Source: Aquaticitalea lipolytica (GTDB lineage: Bacteria > Bacteroidota > Bacteroidia > Flavobacteriales > Flavobacteriaceae). From it: 64,000 nucleotides of DNA. The stretch lies in assembly GCF_014641635.1 (NCBI RefSeq), contig NZ_BMIC01000006.1, positions 1-64,000 on the forward strand, in the 5' to 3' direction. The notes beneath the pieces were generated by a model. That model was given only the letters and a program-made list of their open reading frames with translations, did not search any database and had not been told where the DNA came from. A program made the translations under genes and the position numbers. The first letter of the stretch is position 1; each line of letters begins with the position of its first letter. Positions 63,752-64,000 of the stretch are shown piece by piece.

Positions 63752-64000
63752 TTAGAATTTAAGTCCTCCTTCTCTAGCACCTTCTGCTAATGATTTTACT
63801 CTTCCATGATATTGATATCCACCTCTATCAAAAGAAATAGTATCTACACCTGCTTTAATAGCTCTTTCAGCAATAGCTTTACCAACTAGTGTAGCTATTT
63901 CTGATTTAGTACCTTTAGCAGAAGTAATGTCTTTATCTCTTGAAGATGCTGCTATAATAGTTTTACCAGTTACATCATCAATAATTTGAGCATAAATTTC
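63752..64000 (-). CDS. rplR: 50S ribosomal protein L18 (N-terminus outside window)
   Basis: The last 82 residues are visible by direct translation: [25 protein letters not shown] at the left of the visible part and [26 protein letters not shown] at the end. It is L18, next to rpsE, and lacks the first ~35 residues because the window ends. Confidence 0.94.
   Translation of the reverse strand, partial: EIYAQIIDDVTGKTIIAASSRDKDITSAKGTKSEIATLVGKAIAERAIKAGVDTISFDRGGYQYHGRVKSLAEGAREGGLKF

Overview
The window is a 64-kb piece of a low-GC chromosome from the Bacteroidota, almost certainly family Flavobacteriaceae. The signs are T9SS type A sorting domains (partial gene at the left edge, beta-propeller protein at 17.1-19.6 kb, M28 peptidase at 51.5 kb), a TonB-dependent receptor with a carboxypeptidase-like N-terminal domain, lipoproteins, -7 promoter elements of the form TAnnTTTG, A-rich translation starts without Shine-Dalgarno sequences, and typical gene orders (rpmB-rpmG-DUF4295-ftsY; rsfS-ftsH-LUD-cdsA-psd-ACBP; eno, carA and rplQ next to the alpha operon). 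It looks like a marine genus near Olleya, Lacinutrix or Winogradskyella, but I cannot fix the genus from sequence alone.

Layout. 0-8 kb: a partial secreted protein, a carboxypeptidase-like-domain protein, miaE, a two-domain lipoprotein, rimO, a serine hydrolase and an amidase lipoprotein. 8-13 kb: ftsY, DUF4295, rpmG, rpmB, cinA, an Hpt protein, a FAH-family hydrolase and a DnaQ-like exonuclease, all on the minus strand. 13.7-21.6 kb: a lipoylated E2 acyltransferase, a HAD/phosphoribosyltransferase pair, recR, the large propeller protein, a sodium:solute symporter and a CoA-binding protein. 21.7-32.1 kb: TonB receptor, fabH, htpG, tail-collar protein, second serine hydrolase, a membrane protein and TerC. 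33.9-45.5 kb: argS, GH53 galactanase, TPR histidine kinase, CpcT-like lipoprotein, ctlX, M14 peptidase, NUDIX, pyrE, SRPBCC and birA. 45.6-50.5 kb: rsfS, ftsH, LUD, cdsA, psd and ACBP. 51.5-57.6 kb: M28 peptidase, DDAH-like hydrolase, gltA, eno and carA. 57.7-64 kb: the end of the spc operon and the alpha operon, minus strand: rplR (partial), rpsE, rpmD, rplO, secY, infA, rpmJ, rpsM, rpsK, rpsD, rpoA, rplQ. Two short genes, DUF4295 (9113-9265) and rpmJ (60849-60965), were found by reading the sequence directly.

Most genes are housekeeping. What stands out is a family of three cassette-like insertions at 12.9-13.6, 32.2-33.9 and 50.6-51.4 kb. Each starts with TTCGTTTAAC, continues with a conserved GATATA/ATTAAAAC/CATATC block, carries one or two small envelope-protein genes with no recognised family, and ends in a structured repeat finishing in the perfect inverse, GTTAAACGAA. 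The end repeats contain a hairpin with a compensatory base-pair change, and the middle locus holds two gene-plus-repeat units in tandem. This resembles integron cassettes and attC sites, or a non-autonomous mobile element, but no recombinase is visible. It is the best candidate for an undescribed system here.

Other points: seven of eleven convergent gene pairs overlap or sit within 3 bp; pyrE and recR look leaderless; an overlapping terminator and promoter separate rpsK from rpsD-rpoA-rplQ; two identical 32-bp terminators flank an orphan tail-collar gene; and extra terminators after the TonB receptor suggest small RNAs.
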